Origin: Pseudomonas sp. LB-090624
GTDB taxonomy: Bacteria > Pseudomonadota > Gammaproteobacteria > Pseudomonadales > Pseudomonadaceae
Direction: 5' to 3'
DNA: 64,000 bases
Assembly: GCF_003205205.1 (NCBI RefSeq)
Contig: NZ_QJRL01000005.1
Location: 124,001 to 188,000, forward strand
Part shown: one piece after another, positions 1 to 8,718 of the stretch
How positions within the stretch are numbered: position 1 is the first letter of the stretch
How the letters are laid out: each line of letters begins with the position of its first letter
Position numbers and translations under genes: made by a program
Notes under the pieces: model-generated
What the model was told of the DNA's origin: nothing
What the model saw: the letters and a program-made list of their open reading frames with translations, nothing else
Database searches by the model: none

Positions 1-678
1 AGGAGGCTTAAGCATGCGTGGTCACCTTTATTCTTGTATTGGTGTGAATTGCGCTGGGTTCCGCTAAGGCTTTGAACGCGTAACGGCCCAGCAGCAATCA
101 CCCCGCCGGACTGCGGCGTGAGGCGGACTGTACTGCCATGGTCCATGGCAGCGCCTGCGGGATTTCTTTAATGAGATATCCAATTTTTTTATCGCAGGCT
201 TCGTGGCATCAAGCTGTGCGGCTTAGCAGCAGGCTGGTGGTATCGCCCAGCCCCGAGTGATGGCGCTCTAGCGCGCTCAAGTCCGGCTTATTGAAAAATG
301 CGGGGCCTGACTGGGCCGGAGGCAGCCGAACAATTGACGACGGTAGCGCTTATCCGCTGACGGGGCGTGAAGGCGCCTTTCTGGTGCCCGAACAAGCACT
401 CGTACGCGATGCGGGAGGCGGCTAAGGATGAGCAGTACCAGAAGACGCTCGTCCGCGTGCAGGAGGGCGCGGACATGGTCTGGCTCCCGAAAGGCTTGCG
501 CAGGCGCAAGCGGCGCGGGAGCAGTTCGTCAAGGCGGATTGCGGTGGGGTAGGTGCGCGGGTCACTGGGACCGCGCGCTACCTGTCAGACGGTGTGCGAG
601 TACTAGCACAGATACCGCGTCCCACGATCGGGACGTGCGGTAGGTACAGCGTTTCTGTACTTTGGGCGTGAGCCCTTA
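1..678. other. Stretch without a convincing gene
   Basis: No open frame here has a recognisable domain. It opens with a perfect Shine-Dalgarno (AGGAGG, 1-6) and an ATG at 14 that stops after 17 codons. A perfect 9-bp inverted repeat with a 1-nt loop lies at 133-151 (CTGCCATGG/CCATGGCAG). Around 300-410 the plus strand translates to a short stretch reading LTGREGAFLVPEQALVRDA before a stop. It could be a decayed fragment of a larger protein, but I cannot assign a family. This region lies downstream of the minus-strand transporter gene ending at 679. Confidence 0.4.
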
Positions 679-1980
679 CTAGCATTCCTTGAGGTGTCGA
701 GGTGACGGATTGGTTTTAACTGCTTGATCCCTGACGAACAACCACACAGCCAAAGCACCTGCAACGCCGAGTACACCGGTAACCACAAATGCTGCGCTGT
801 AGGTGCCGGTGACCTGGATGATCACTCCGGTCAGTGTCGGTGCGAACAGGCCGGCGCAATTGCCCATACCGTGCATAAGGCCTCCGGCAGTGCCGACATA
901 GTAACTCGGTACAGTGTCCTGAATCAGCGCCCAGTAGGCCGATGCCGTCAGCATCAAGAAGCCAATCGCGATGGACATGAACAGCACGACCATCTGTGTC
1001 GACTCTGAACGGCCACTGATGCCAATGCAGGCTGCTGCTACGGTGAGGCAGGTGACCAGCACGACCTTGCGGGAGAACAGCTGACGGCCGGTCTTCTGGT
1101 AAATACGGTCGATCAGGAAGCCGCCTGCAGCCATGCCGCAAGCACCAACCAGCCACGGGAAGGCGGTGATCCAGCTCATGTCCTGCAGAGACACACCTTT
1201 GGTATCAACCAAGTAGCTGGGGAACCATGTCATGAAGAAGTACAGCGTGTAGTTGTAGCAGAACAGAGAGAAACCGGTGCACAGCACTGAAGGACGCAGG
1301 AGTACCGAGGCGAGGCTTGGCTTGTCAATTGGCTGGTCAGTCTGGCTGATGGTTTCACGCCCTTCCTGGATTACAGCAAGTTCGGCCGCGCTCACTTTAG
1401 GATGATCTGCTGGGCGATCGGTGGCGATGAATTTCCAGGCCACGGCCCACAACACGCCAATAGCGCCAACGATCACAAACGACCACTGCCAACCGAGCGA
1501 AAGAGCAAGGAAGCCAATCACCGGCCCCGCCAGCGCACCGCCCAGCGGCCCACCCGCTTGGTTGATACCTACGGCCCGCGCGCGCTCGCGGATTGGGAAC
1601 CAGTTGTTGACCACCTTGTTGGCGGTAGTGGGGACCGGCCCCTCACCGACACCGAACAGGGCGCGGACGATTAGCAACGACCAGAAACTGAATGCCATGG
1701 CGGTGAGTGCGCACAGGGCGGACCAGATGCACATGGCGTAGAGGAACACACGCTTCGGGCCGTATCGGTCAGCCAGATAGCCGCCGATGAAGTTGAACGC
1801 GGCATAGCCGACGAAGAAGCCGCTGAATACCAGCCCTTTTTCGCTGGGCGTAAGCTCGAAGCTCTTGGTGATGAAAGGCATTGCTACCGAGAGCGCAGCG
1901 CGGTCCATGTAATTGATAACCATCGCGATGAACAGCATGGTCACAATGAACCAACGGTACTGACTTTTATTGTTATTCAT
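679..1980 (-). CDS. MFS transporter, ACS (anion:cation symporter) family
   Basis: A 433-residue, 12-helix transporter that probably imports a sugar acid or similar carboxylate across the inner membrane with protons. The N-terminal helix contains NYMDRAALSVAMPF and the loop after helix 2 has ADRYGPKRV, the MFS motif; GVGEGP and the AGGPLGGALAGP region are typical of the hexuronate/glucarate/galactonate group. I chose the ATG at 1980 (MNNNKSQYRW) because it matches the start of the paralogue at 7369; an upstream in-frame start at 2001 is less likely. The gene is last in a minus-strand group with the SDR at 2048 (about 67 bp apart). Its first codons form an AAnAAnAA motif (AATAACAATAAA), a possible Hfq/Crc site. 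The exact substrate is unknown. Confidence 0.9.
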   Translation of the reverse strand: MNNNKSQYRWFIVTMLFIAMVINYMDRAALSVAMPFITKSFELTPSEKGLVFSGFFVGYAAFNFIGGYLADRYGPKRVFLYAMCIWSALCALTAMAFSFWSLLIVRALFGVGEGPVPTTANKVVNNWFPIRERARAVGINQAGGPLGGALAGPVIGFLALSLGWQWSFVIVGAIGVLWAVAWKFIATDRPADHPKVSAAELAVIQEGRETISQTDQPIDKPSLASVLLRPSVLCTGFSLFCYNYTLYFFMTWFPSYLVDTKGVSLQDMSWITAFPWLVGACGMAAGGFLIDRIYQKTGRQLFSRKVVLVTCLTVAAACIGISGRSESTQMVVLFMSIAIGFLMLTASAYWALIQDTVPSYYVGTAGGLMHGMGNCAGLFAPTLTGVIIQVTGTYSAAFVVTGVLGVAGALAVWLFVRDQAVKTNPSPRHLKEC

Positions 1981-2047
1981 GTAGGTTCGCCTAAGAAACA
2001 ACGCACAGGCCGAGGAGAACCTGCGCGCTTTGGGTGGAGGATACGAA

Positions 2048-3073
2048 TCAGCGCTTCTGTGCTGCTATGGCGTCGTCAACCATGTCGAACAGGCTGTAAC
2101 GTGGAACCCAACCCAGCAGGGCGCGAGCTTTGGCGGCGGTGCTGTGCGGCTGGCCCAGCTCCGCAGGCAGCTTGGCTTCGACGTAACGGCGACCGGTAGC
2201 TTTGGCCAGGTATGGAATGAATGTGTCCAGGCCTACCAGGCTAGGGGGCGCCAGATTGAAGGTTTCGCCAATGGCGGCGGGCTTGTCGAGCATCAGCAGC
2301 AACGCATCTACGATGTCGCGTACGTCAGTCAGCTCCTGCGTGTGGGCGTTGCCATTCGCGTCACGAGCGATCAGCAGCGGGTCGTCATCGGCGGCCAGCG
2401 GTTCGAGAATTTCCAGCAGGCGTTGCACATCGCTGGCGGCGGAGTTGGCGTTGTGACTGCTTGCCGCGCGCAGGCTGTCGATACGGCCTTGTAGGGAGAA
2501 GGCGGGACGTGAGTATTCGCCCTTGGGATCGATCACTTCTGCGGCTGCCTCAATGTGCGAAAACACAGCAGTGCTGACCTTGAGGTTCGGATGGGTGCGG
2601 GCGAAGAAGTCCAGCAGGTCCTGGCCCAACAGTTTGGTCATACCGTAAAAGCTGTAAGGCTCGCGCGGGTGGTTTTCGTCCACAGGACGGTAGCGAGCGA
2701 AGCGTGTTGGGTAGACCTGGTCGCTGGAAGCGAAGATCAGCCGCACAGGGCGCTGGGCAGATTGACGTGCGGCGCAGTCGAACACGTTGTAGCTGCCGGT
2801 AACGTTGGCCTGCCACAGGCGGTCGCGATCCTCGGCGCGGAACGAGATCAGTGCAGCCAAGTGGAAGACTGCTTCAGCTCCTTCCATTGCCTGTGCAACG
2901 CAATGGCGGTCGGCGAGGTCACCCGTGATGCATTCAATACCCGCGGCTTGAGCCGTGGAAAGGTTGGGATCACCTGGCAGAACAATGGTGCTGATGGAGT
3001 GACCACGGTCCATCAATGCCTTGGCGACTTGACTGCCTACGCGGCCGGAAGCACCAGTAATGAATACTTTCAC
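2048..3073 (-). CDS. NAD(P)-dependent epimerase/dehydratase (extended SDR)
   Basis: A 341-residue extended SDR. The glycine-rich NAD(P) motif TGASGRVG is at the N terminus, FASSD follows the central strand, and the catalytic YxxxK is YGMTK. It probably oxidises or epimerises a sugar, uronate or related hydroxy compound in the cytosol. I take the GTG at 3073 as start because GAGGA lies just upstream and the protein then begins directly at the first beta strand (VKVFITGASG). The leader AATAACAATTCAGAGGA (3081-3097) merges a catabolite-control-like A-rich motif with the ribosome binding site. It lies upstream of the MFS gene at 679 and downstream of the esterase at 3208, on the same strand. Substrate not identifiable. 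Confidence 0.85.
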   Translation of the reverse strand: MKVFITGASGRVGSQVAKALMDRGHSISTIVLPGDPNLSTAQAAGIECITGDLADRHCVAQAMEGAEAVFHLAALISFRAEDRDRLWQANVTGSYNVFDCAARQSAQRPVRLIFASSDQVYPTRFARYRPVDENHPREPYSFYGMTKLLGQDLLDFFARTHPNLKVSTAVFSHIEAAAEVIDPKGEYSRPAFSLQGRIDSLRAASSHNANSAASDVQRLLEILEPLAADDDPLLIARDANGNAHTQELTDVRDIVDALLLMLDKPAAIGETFNLAPPSLVGLDTFIPYLAKATGRRYVEAKLPAELGQPHSTAAKARALLGWVPRYSLFDMVDDAIAAQKR

Positions 3074-3080
3074 AAGCAAA

Positions 3081-3097
3081 TCCTCTGAATTGTTATT
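3081..3097 (-). promoter_or_regulatory. A-rich (Hfq/Crc-like) motif joined to the ribosome binding site
   Basis: On the minus strand this reads AATAACAATTCAGAGGA. It contains AAnAAnAA immediately followed by the Shine-Dalgarno of the SDR at 2048-3073. A nearly identical 17-mer (one difference) precedes the MFS gene at 51274-52440. In Pseudomonas, Hfq with Crc binds such motifs to block translation while preferred carbon sources last; its use here is inferred. Confidence 0.5.
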
Positions 3098-3207
3098 GGT
3101 TGGGACTTGCTGCACGGTGCGTTAAAAGGCCGCAGTACGACAATCAACTTCCCAGCAGGCTCAGCCTGGTTCTCCCGCACTGTGAGAATGCTGGAGTCAG
3201 CGTCGCG

Positions 3208-4128
3208 CTAGATCGCCCGCTGGACTGCTTCGGCGATGGCGTCGTAGAACAGTTCTACCTGCTCCACTCCCTTGGCTCGCAGGCTGGCGTGGACCAACCC
3301 TTGGCCTAGGTGCAACGTAGTTGGGATGCCGGCGGCCTGCAGCAGTGCTGCATACTCTTTCCCTTGGTCACACAGTGGGTCGTACTCCGCCACGCCGATG
3401 AATGCAGGGGCCAGGCCTGATGGGTCTTGGGTGTTAAGAGGAAGCGCTTGGGGAAGATGCCGGTGCGAGGGCTCGGGCACATAACCTTCTAGCGAAGTAA
3501 GCAGCCCCGCAGTGGTTAGCATCGGGGCGTGTGCATGCTGCTGCATGGATGGCAACTGGACAGAGTCGGTCAACACTGGATATACCAGCACCTGCAGCAG
3601 CGGTTGATCCATCGCATGATCGCGCAGGGCGATGCACAGGCCTGCGGCAATCGTTCCGCCCGCACTGTCACCAGCAACCATCAACCGCTCCTGGCTCAAT
3701 ACCGGCCACTTCCCGTCCCGCAAAGCGCGCCATACTGTCAGGGCGTCATCCAAAGGTGCCGGAAACGGATGCTCCGGAGCCAAGCGGTAATCAATAGCGA
3801 CGATGGCTACCTGAAGCCGCTTGAGCAAGGCGAAGGCGAACCAGTCATGTGTGGTATGGCTACCCAGGTTCCAACCACCTCCATGGATGTACAGCAGTGT
3901 GGGCCACCCCCCGGCCGGCGCTTCGCTGACTGGCAGGTAGATACGCACCGCGCATGCATCGACCGCATCATCGAAGAACGTGACGTTGACGGGCGCCTGC
4001 TCGGTGAAGTGACGGCAGGCCCTGGCAAAAGCTGCGCGTTTGCATTCCAGGGTTTCATTCTCCGCTCGAAAGGTCGCGCTGGCAGCAACGTAAGCCGCAA
4101 GGTTGGGGGCGAGTTCATAGTGAGTCAT
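3208..4128 (-). CDS. Alpha/beta hydrolase, hormone-sensitive-lipase (family IV) type esterase
   Basis: A 306-residue cytosolic esterase or lactonase. It shows the oxyanion-hole motif HGGG (residues 82-85), the nucleophile motif GDSAGG (Ser155), and likely Asp250 (EYDP) and His280 (LVHAS) to complete the triad. There is no signal peptide. It begins a minus-strand group with the SDR (2048) and the MFS gene (679) and is divergent from the RraA gene at 4346. The context suggests it opens an ester or lactone in the same sugar-acid-like pathway. Substrate is not deducible. Confidence 0.88.
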   Translation of the reverse strand: MTHYELAPNLAAYVAASATFRAENETLECKRAAFARACRHFTEQAPVNVTFFDDAVDACAVRIYLPVSEAPAGGWPTLLYIHGGGWNLGSHTTHDWFAFALLKRLQVAIVAIDYRLAPEHPFPAPLDDALTVWRALRDGKWPVLSQERLMVAGDSAGGTIAAGLCIALRDHAMDQPLLQVLVYPVLTDSVQLPSMQQHAHAPMLTTAGLLTSLEGYVPEPSHRHLPQALPLNTQDPSGLAPAFIGVAEYDPLCDQGKEYAALLQAAGIPTTLHLGQGLVHASLRAKGVEQVELFYDAIAEAVQRAI

Positions 4129-4345
4129 TGCGTTGTTCCAGGGCTGAAAGGCTTGCGCAGCCTATCTCGCTCAGCAGGCGTGGGCGCGGCTTTGCGAAAG
4201 CCCTGCAGGCAGAACTCTCGCTATATGGGACAAGCAGGGCTGATAAGTGACGATGACATTTTGTCGCAGGAGGGCTAGCACCTAGCATCGGCTCCAGTTG
4301 CTGGCTCAACCAGCCTGCCGTCCCATTCAGCCTGGAGAATAATTA

Positions 4346-5149
4346 ATGGCTATCCACCAATACGCCGATGACTACGACAACAGTGCCAATCGCAGCGTCG
4401 CTGTAAGCGATGAAACCCTGGAAAAACTTTCCCGTTGCTCCAGCGGCTCGCTGACCACGCAATTGTTCAAGCGCGGTTTCCGTCAGCCAGCGTTCGTTGG
4501 TCTGAAAGCCATGAGCCGAAATGCCAAGCCTTTTGCGGGCCGAGCATTCACCATGCGGTTTATCCCGGCACGCGAAGACATCGACACTTACGGCACCATG
4601 ACCACCAAGCCTAACGGCGACAATCTGCAGTGGCAGGGTGTTGAGCAGATTCAGCCGGGTGATGTGCTGGTCATCGACAGCCGCAACGACCCGGCCGCAG
4701 CTTCTGCTGGCAATATTCTGGTCACCCGCCTGCTCGCCCGCGGTGCCCGCGGTATCGTGACCGACGGCGCCCTGCGCGACGGCAGCGAAATCGCAGAGAT
4801 GCCGTTGCCGGCTTACGCTCGAGAAATCACCGCAACTACCCGTATTTCCTATCACCACGTAGCTGACCTGCAAGTGCCTATCGGCTGTGCAGGCATTGCT
4901 GTCTACCCAGGTGATGTGATCGTTGGTGATGCTGATGGCCTGACCCTGGTCCCTGCGCATCTGGCCGCAGAGTTGGCCGATGTATGCCTTGAGCAAGATG
5001 ACATCGAAAACTACCTGGCCATGCGTATCGCCTCTGGTGAGCCGCTGTGGGGTGTTTACCCACCAAGCCCCGAGGCCGTTGCGGCCTATCAGGACTGGGT
5101 AGCGTCAGGGCGTCCGGCCATCCCATCCATCATCGACAAGAAGGACTGA
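4346..5149 (+). CDS. RraA / HMG-aldolase family protein
   Basis: A 267-residue protein of the RraA-like fold, which includes RraA RNase E inhibitors, 4-hydroxy-4-methyl-2-oxoglutarate aldolases and oxaloacetate decarboxylases. The family signature is intact: GNILVTRLLARG (about 122-133), then VTDGALRD with Arg144-Asp145, which in aldolase members bind the keto acid and metal. A catabolic aldolase or decarboxylase is more likely than RraA itself because it sits in a pathway operon with keto-acid enzymes. The start is fixed by GGAG at 4334-4337. It is first of a plus-strand operon continuing through 12917. Confidence 0.85.
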   Translation: MAIHQYADDYDNSANRSVAVSDETLEKLSRCSSGSLTTQLFKRGFRQPAFVGLKAMSRNAKPFAGRAFTMRFIPAREDIDTYGTMTTKPNGDNLQWQGVEQIQPGDVLVIDSRNDPAAASAGNILVTRLLARGARGIVTDGALRDGSEIAEMPLPAYAREITATTRISYHHVADLQVPIGCAGIAVYPGDVIVGDADGLTLVPAHLAAELADVCLEQDDIENYLAMRIASGEPLWGVYPPSPEAVAAYQDWVASGRPAIPSIIDKKD

Positions 5150-5153
5150 GCCC

Positions 5154-5606
5154 GTGGCAGAGCACAAGCACGCCCAGACCATTCGCCGTTACTTCGATGC
5201 CTGCAACGAAGCCGATTACGACAAGCTGGTGTCCTGCTTCACCCCAGACGCTGTGCATTACTTCCCCGATGGGCTGCCCGACATCCCGTGGCGCACCGCT
5301 GACACCATCGCGCGCAAGTGGCAATGGTGCGTGGAGAATCTGGGTTCGCAATGGACGATCGAGAAAATCCTGGTTAGCCACGACAGCGACGAAGCAGTGA
5401 TCGAATGGACCCATTGGAAGAGCAAGCTGGGCACCGCACTGCGCGGTGACGAGTGGTACATCTTCGACAAGGACAGCGGCCTGATCCGCGAGATCCGCGC
5501 CTACTACGCCTCGCCTGCAGACAAGCAGGTGACTATCAACGAACTGGTCGATTTTGACTACAGCGGTCGTGGCTATCACCTCGAACCGGCCAACAAGGAG
5601 GCTTGA
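5154..5606 (+). CDS. SnoaL-like / NTF2-fold protein
   Basis: A 150-residue protein with a GTG start 4 bp after the stop of the RraA gene. The beginning (AQTIRRYFDACNEADYDKLVSCF) and the later IEWTHWKS and GDEWYIFD segments are typical of SnoaL-like proteins, a small alpha+beta barrel that includes polyketide cyclases, isomerases and steroid-type isomerases. It probably catalyses an isomerisation, hydration or decarboxylation on the pathway intermediate, or helps the RraA-type enzyme. Tight coupling to both neighbours argues for a pathway role. Confidence 0.75.
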   Translation: MAEHKHAQTIRRYFDACNEADYDKLVSCFTPDAVHYFPDGLPDIPWRTADTIARKWQWCVENLGSQWTIEKILVSHDSDEAVIEWTHWKSKLGTALRGDEWYIFDKDSGLIREIRAYYASPADKQVTINELVDFDYSGRGYHLEPANKEA

Positions 5607-5608
5607 AC

Positions 5609-7006
5609 ATGACACAGGTTAACGCTTACCAAGCCATCGACGACGCCGTCGCCTTGGCCGTTCAGGCCGCGCCGCTGTGGGCCAAGTCCAGCGTCGAAGT
5701 ACGCACGCAACTGCTGAGGGGGCTGGCTCAAGCGCTGGAGGACCAGCAGGCGGATCTCGTGGCGATTGCTGACGACGAAAGCCACTTGGGCGCTGGTCGT
5801 CTGAATGGTGAAGTAGCGCGTACTGCTTTCCAGTTGCGCGGTTTCGCCGAGCAGCTCGAGAAAGGCGCGGCCCATGCCAAAGTGGTGGACGACGCTGTCC
5901 CAGGTGCACCGCCAGCCGGGCGCCCTCAACTGACTCGTGTCCAGCGGCCACTGGGCCCGGTGGCGATGTTCTCCGCCAGCAACTTCCCCTTCGCCTTCTC
6001 TGTGCTAGGTGGCGACACCGCCTCGGCTCTGGCGGCTGGCTGCCCGGTAGTGGTCAAGGCTCATTCCGGGCACCCTAAGCTTTCCGTCGCCGTATACGAA
6101 CTCGCTCGCCGTGTTGTAGCAGCTCAAGGTCAACCGGCAGGTTTGATCACGTTGGTGGAAGGAGCCTCACGTGGTGCGGGCGGCTATCTCGTGCAACATC
6201 CTGATATCGCAGCGGTTGCCTTCACCGGCTCCTATCAAGGTGGTACCGCCTTGTGGAAACTGGCCAACGAGCGTCCTCGTCCAATTCCATTCTTCGGTGA
6301 GCTGGGCTCAATCAACCCACTCGTGGCGCTGCCTGCCGTTCTGCAGGCTGACAGCCAGAATTTGGCCAACACGTTGGCGGGCTCGATCACCCTTGGTTGC
6401 GGGCAATTCTGCACCAGCCCTGGCGTTATCGTGCTGCTCGAAGGCCAGGCAAGTGAGCGGTTCATTGAACAACTGAGTGCGGCGCTGGAGCCACTGCTCA
6501 CCCATGCGATGCTGACCCCATCCATGCGCGAAGGTTTCGAGCATGCCAGCGCCGTAGTGGCGGCTCATGCCAAAGCAATATTCCAAGGTACCGAGGGCGC
6601 TGGACCTGCTCCGCGGCTCTTCCGAACCGATGCCGCATCGTTCATTGCCAACGTTCACCTGCGCGAAGAAATGTTTGGCCCAGCCGCACTGATCGTCACT
6701 GCGTCTGACCTGCGCCAGGTTGAACAGGTGCTGACGGCCATCGGTGGCACGCTCACTGCCACGATCTGGGGTGCTGATGACGATACCCCCGACAACCGTT
6801 CGCTTGTTCGTGTTGCTGAACAGGTTGCAGGGCGCGTGCTGTTCAAGGGGGTGCCCACCGGCGTGGCTGTATGTGCGGCACAACAACACGGTGGCCCATG
6901 GCCGGCGTCTACAGCCCCGCAGACCACTTCGGTCGGCTACGCGGCGCTTGAACGTTTCCTTCGTCCCGTAGCGCTGCAAGACGCGCCAACCTGGGCACAG
7001 ATGTAG
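5609..7006 (+). CDS. Alpha-ketoglutaric semialdehyde dehydrogenase (NADP+-type ALDH)
   Basis: A 465-residue aldehyde dehydrogenase of the 2,5-dioxopentanoate (alpha-ketoglutaric semialdehyde) branch, which makes 2-oxoglutarate at the end of the non-phosphorylating pentose, hexarate and hydroxyproline routes. Typical landmarks are SASNFPFAFSVLGGDTASALAAG near residue 125 (quoted in part: NFPFAFSVLGGDTASA), the FGELGSINP glutamate (about 231) and the catalytic Cys in CGQFCTSPG (about 268). I start at the ATG at 5609, which follows AAGGAGG; a TTG two codons upstream is unlikely. Within this operon it points to a C5/C6 acid being funnelled to 2-oxoglutarate. Confidence 0.88.
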   Translation: MTQVNAYQAIDDAVALAVQAAPLWAKSSVEVRTQLLRGLAQALEDQQADLVAIADDESHLGAGRLNGEVARTAFQLRGFAEQLEKGAAHAKVVDDAVPGAPPAGRPQLTRVQRPLGPVAMFSASNFPFAFSVLGGDTASALAAGCPVVVKAHSGHPKLSVAVYELARRVVAAQGQPAGLITLVEGASRGAGGYLVQHPDIAAVAFTGSYQGGTALWKLANERPRPIPFFGELGSINPLVALPAVLQADSQNLANTLAGSITLGCGQFCTSPGVIVLLEGQASERFIEQLSAALEPLLTHAMLTPSMREGFEHASAVVAAHAKAIFQGTEGAGPAPRLFRTDAASFIANVHLREEMFGPAALIVTASDLRQVEQVLTAIGGTLTATIWGADDDTPDNRSLVRVAEQVAGRVLFKGVPTGVAVCAAQQHGGPWPASTAPQTTSVGYAALERFLRPVALQDAPTWAQM

Positions 7007-7022
7007 TCAAGAGGGCGAAGTC

Positions 7023-7316
7023 ATGATGCGTCATATCGTAATGTTTCGTCGCCATGCGAACGTTGAGGTCCAGCCCCAGCTGGAGGCTGAGCTGGTCGAG
7101 CGCATGCGTGCTTTGCCCCAGCAGATCGACTTCATCCGAGGTTGGCGAGTGGCGGCCAATGAGCTCGACAGGCCGATCTGCTGGGACTATATCCTGGAGT
7201 CCGATTTCGATGATTCCGCTTCGGTCGAACGTTACCTGCCTCACCCGGCCCATCAGGACCTGGTGAAAGACCTGAAGCAGTATTTTGAGTGGGTGGCGGT
7301 CGACTACACCGTCTGA
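7023..7316 (+). CDS. Dabb (stress-responsive A/B barrel) domain protein
   Basis: A 97-residue dimeric ferredoxin-like barrel protein. MMRHIVMFRRH at the start and the final HPAHQDLVKDL segment are hallmarks of the Dabb family. Members serve as small isomerase, cyclase or decarboxylase-like enzymes or as accessory proteins. It sits 16 bp after the semialdehyde dehydrogenase and 52 bp before the MFS gene, so it is probably cotranscribed. Specific activity unknown. Confidence 0.8.
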   Translation: MMRHIVMFRRHANVEVQPQLEAELVERMRALPQQIDFIRGWRVAANELDRPICWDYILESDFDDSASVERYLPHPAHQDLVKDLKQYFEWVAVDYTV

Positions 7317-7339
7317 CACCAACAACGATAACAACAGAC

Positions 7340-7356
7340 GCGCCCCACGAGGGCGC
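7340..7356 (+). other. Intercistronic hairpin
   Basis: GCGCCC, 5-nt loop, GGGCGC, located between the Dabb and MFS genes and following an A-rich AACAACGATAACAACA stretch (7321-7336). There is no T-run, so it is more likely an mRNA processing or stability element than a terminator. Confidence 0.45.
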
Positions 7357-7368
7357 GCGGAGTCACCG

Positions 7369-8658
7369 ATGAATAACAAAAAGTCCTACCGCTGGACAAT
7401 CTTGACCATGCTTTTCCTCGCGATGGTCATCAACTATGTAGATCGTGCTGCTCTGTCGATCGCTATGCCTTTCATCACTCAGGACTACCATTTGACGCCA
7501 TCGGAGAAGGGGCTGATCTTCAGCAGCTTCTTCTTTGGCTACGCGCTGTTCTGCTTCGTCGGCGGCTATCTGGCCGACCGCTTCGGGCCCAAGCGTGTGC
7601 TGACGTGGTCGATGGGCTTCTGGTCGGTCCTGTGCGGTTCTACCGCACTGGCGTTCAACTTCTGGTCGTTGCTGATCGTTCGTGCCTTGTTTGGCGTCGG
7701 CGAAGGCCCCGTCAGTACGACTGCGAACAAAGCCATCAATAGCTGGTTCCCGATCACCGAGCGTGCGCGTGCCATTGGTATCGCCCAAGCGGGCGGCCCA
7801 TTGGGCGGCGCGCTGGCGGGCCCAATCGTGGGTTTTCTGGCCATTTGGCTGGGATGGCGCATTGCGTTCGTGGTAATCGCCTGTGTCGGCATCCTCTGGG
7901 CGATAGCCTGGTGGCGCATGGCCGCGTCCACACCCACGGAGCACCCTAAGGTCAGTAGCGAGGAATTGGCGCTGATCAATGCCGAGCGCGAGGCACCGGT
8001 ACAGGCACCTGGCGAAGCACCGCGCACCCCAGTCATCCAGGTCATCACCCAGCGCGCGGTGCTGATCTCAGGGCTTTCGCTGTTCTGTTACAACTACATC
8101 CTGTACTTCTTCATGACGTGGTTCCCCAGCTACTTGATCGACGCCAAGGGTATCGATCTGAAGTCGATGAGTATGGTGACGGCACTGCCATGGCTGGTGG
8201 GTACGTTCGGTTTCATCGGTGGCGGGTTGTTGATCGACTGGGTGTTCAAGCGTACCGGCCGACGGCTGTATTCGCGCAAGCTGGTGCTCGTCAGTTGCCT
8301 GCTGGTAGCTGCCAGCTGTGTAGCGCTGACTGGGCAACTTGAAAGTATCAGTGCAGCAGTGGCGGTGATGACCGTTGCCGTTGGCTTCCTGATGCTGTCG
8401 GCACCGGCCTACTGGTCCATGATCCAGGACGCCGTACCGGATCATCAGGTGGGTACCGCTGGTGGCTTCATGCACGGCCTGGCCAACCTGTCCGGGATCG
8501 TCGCACCTACGGTTACCGGGATCATCATTCAATCTACCGGCACATTCGCCAGCGGCTTCGCCCTGGCCGGTGCGCTGGGCATCGTTGGCGCTGTGATCGT
8601 AGCCCTGTTCGTTAACGAGCGCGCCGCGGTCCAGCCGGCTCCCGCCGCCAGCGTGTGA
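7369..8658 (+). CDS. MFS transporter, ACS family (paralogue of 679-1980)
   Basis: A 429-residue, 12-helix inner-membrane symporter. It is clearly paralogous to the transporter at 679-1980: both begin MNN-K-S-YRW and share VDRAALSIAMPFIT-type helix 1, ADRFGPKRV, GVGEGP and AGGPLGGALAGP. The start at 7369 gives this shared N terminus; the 28 upstream in-frame codons are not used. It probably imports the organic acid consumed by this operon. Early codons (AATAACAAA) again form an AAnAAnAA motif. Confidence 0.9.
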   Translation: MNNKKSYRWTILTMLFLAMVINYVDRAALSIAMPFITQDYHLTPSEKGLIFSSFFFGYALFCFVGGYLADRFGPKRVLTWSMGFWSVLCGSTALAFNFWSLLIVRALFGVGEGPVSTTANKAINSWFPITERARAIGIAQAGGPLGGALAGPIVGFLAIWLGWRIAFVVIACVGILWAIAWWRMAASTPTEHPKVSSEELALINAEREAPVQAPGEAPRTPVIQVITQRAVLISGLSLFCYNYILYFFMTWFPSYLIDAKGIDLKSMSMVTALPWLVGTFGFIGGGLLIDWVFKRTGRRLYSRKLVLVSCLLVAASCVALTGQLESISAAVAVMTVAVGFLMLSAPAYWSMIQDAVPDHQVGTAGGFMHGLANLSGIVAPTVTGIIIQSTGTFASGFALAGALGIVGAVIVALFVNERAAVQPAPAASV

Positions 8659-8665
8659 AACAAGT

Positions 8666-8693
8666 CTGCCGCGCCGCTTTGTCGGCGCAGCAG
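8666..8693 (+). other. Intercistronic GC-rich hairpin
   Basis: CTGCCGCGCCG, 6-nt loop, CGGCGCAGCAG between the MFS and the SDR genes, with one unpaired base in the stem and no T-run. Likely a transcript stability or processing element. Confidence 0.45.
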
Positions 8694-8718
8694 CCCCGCA
8701 ATTCGAGGAGTACCTGAA

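Noticed and set aside
4343..4996. 217-codon minus-strand frame opposite the RraA-like gene
   Set aside because: Shadow of the conserved RraA-fold gene; no RBS or domain.
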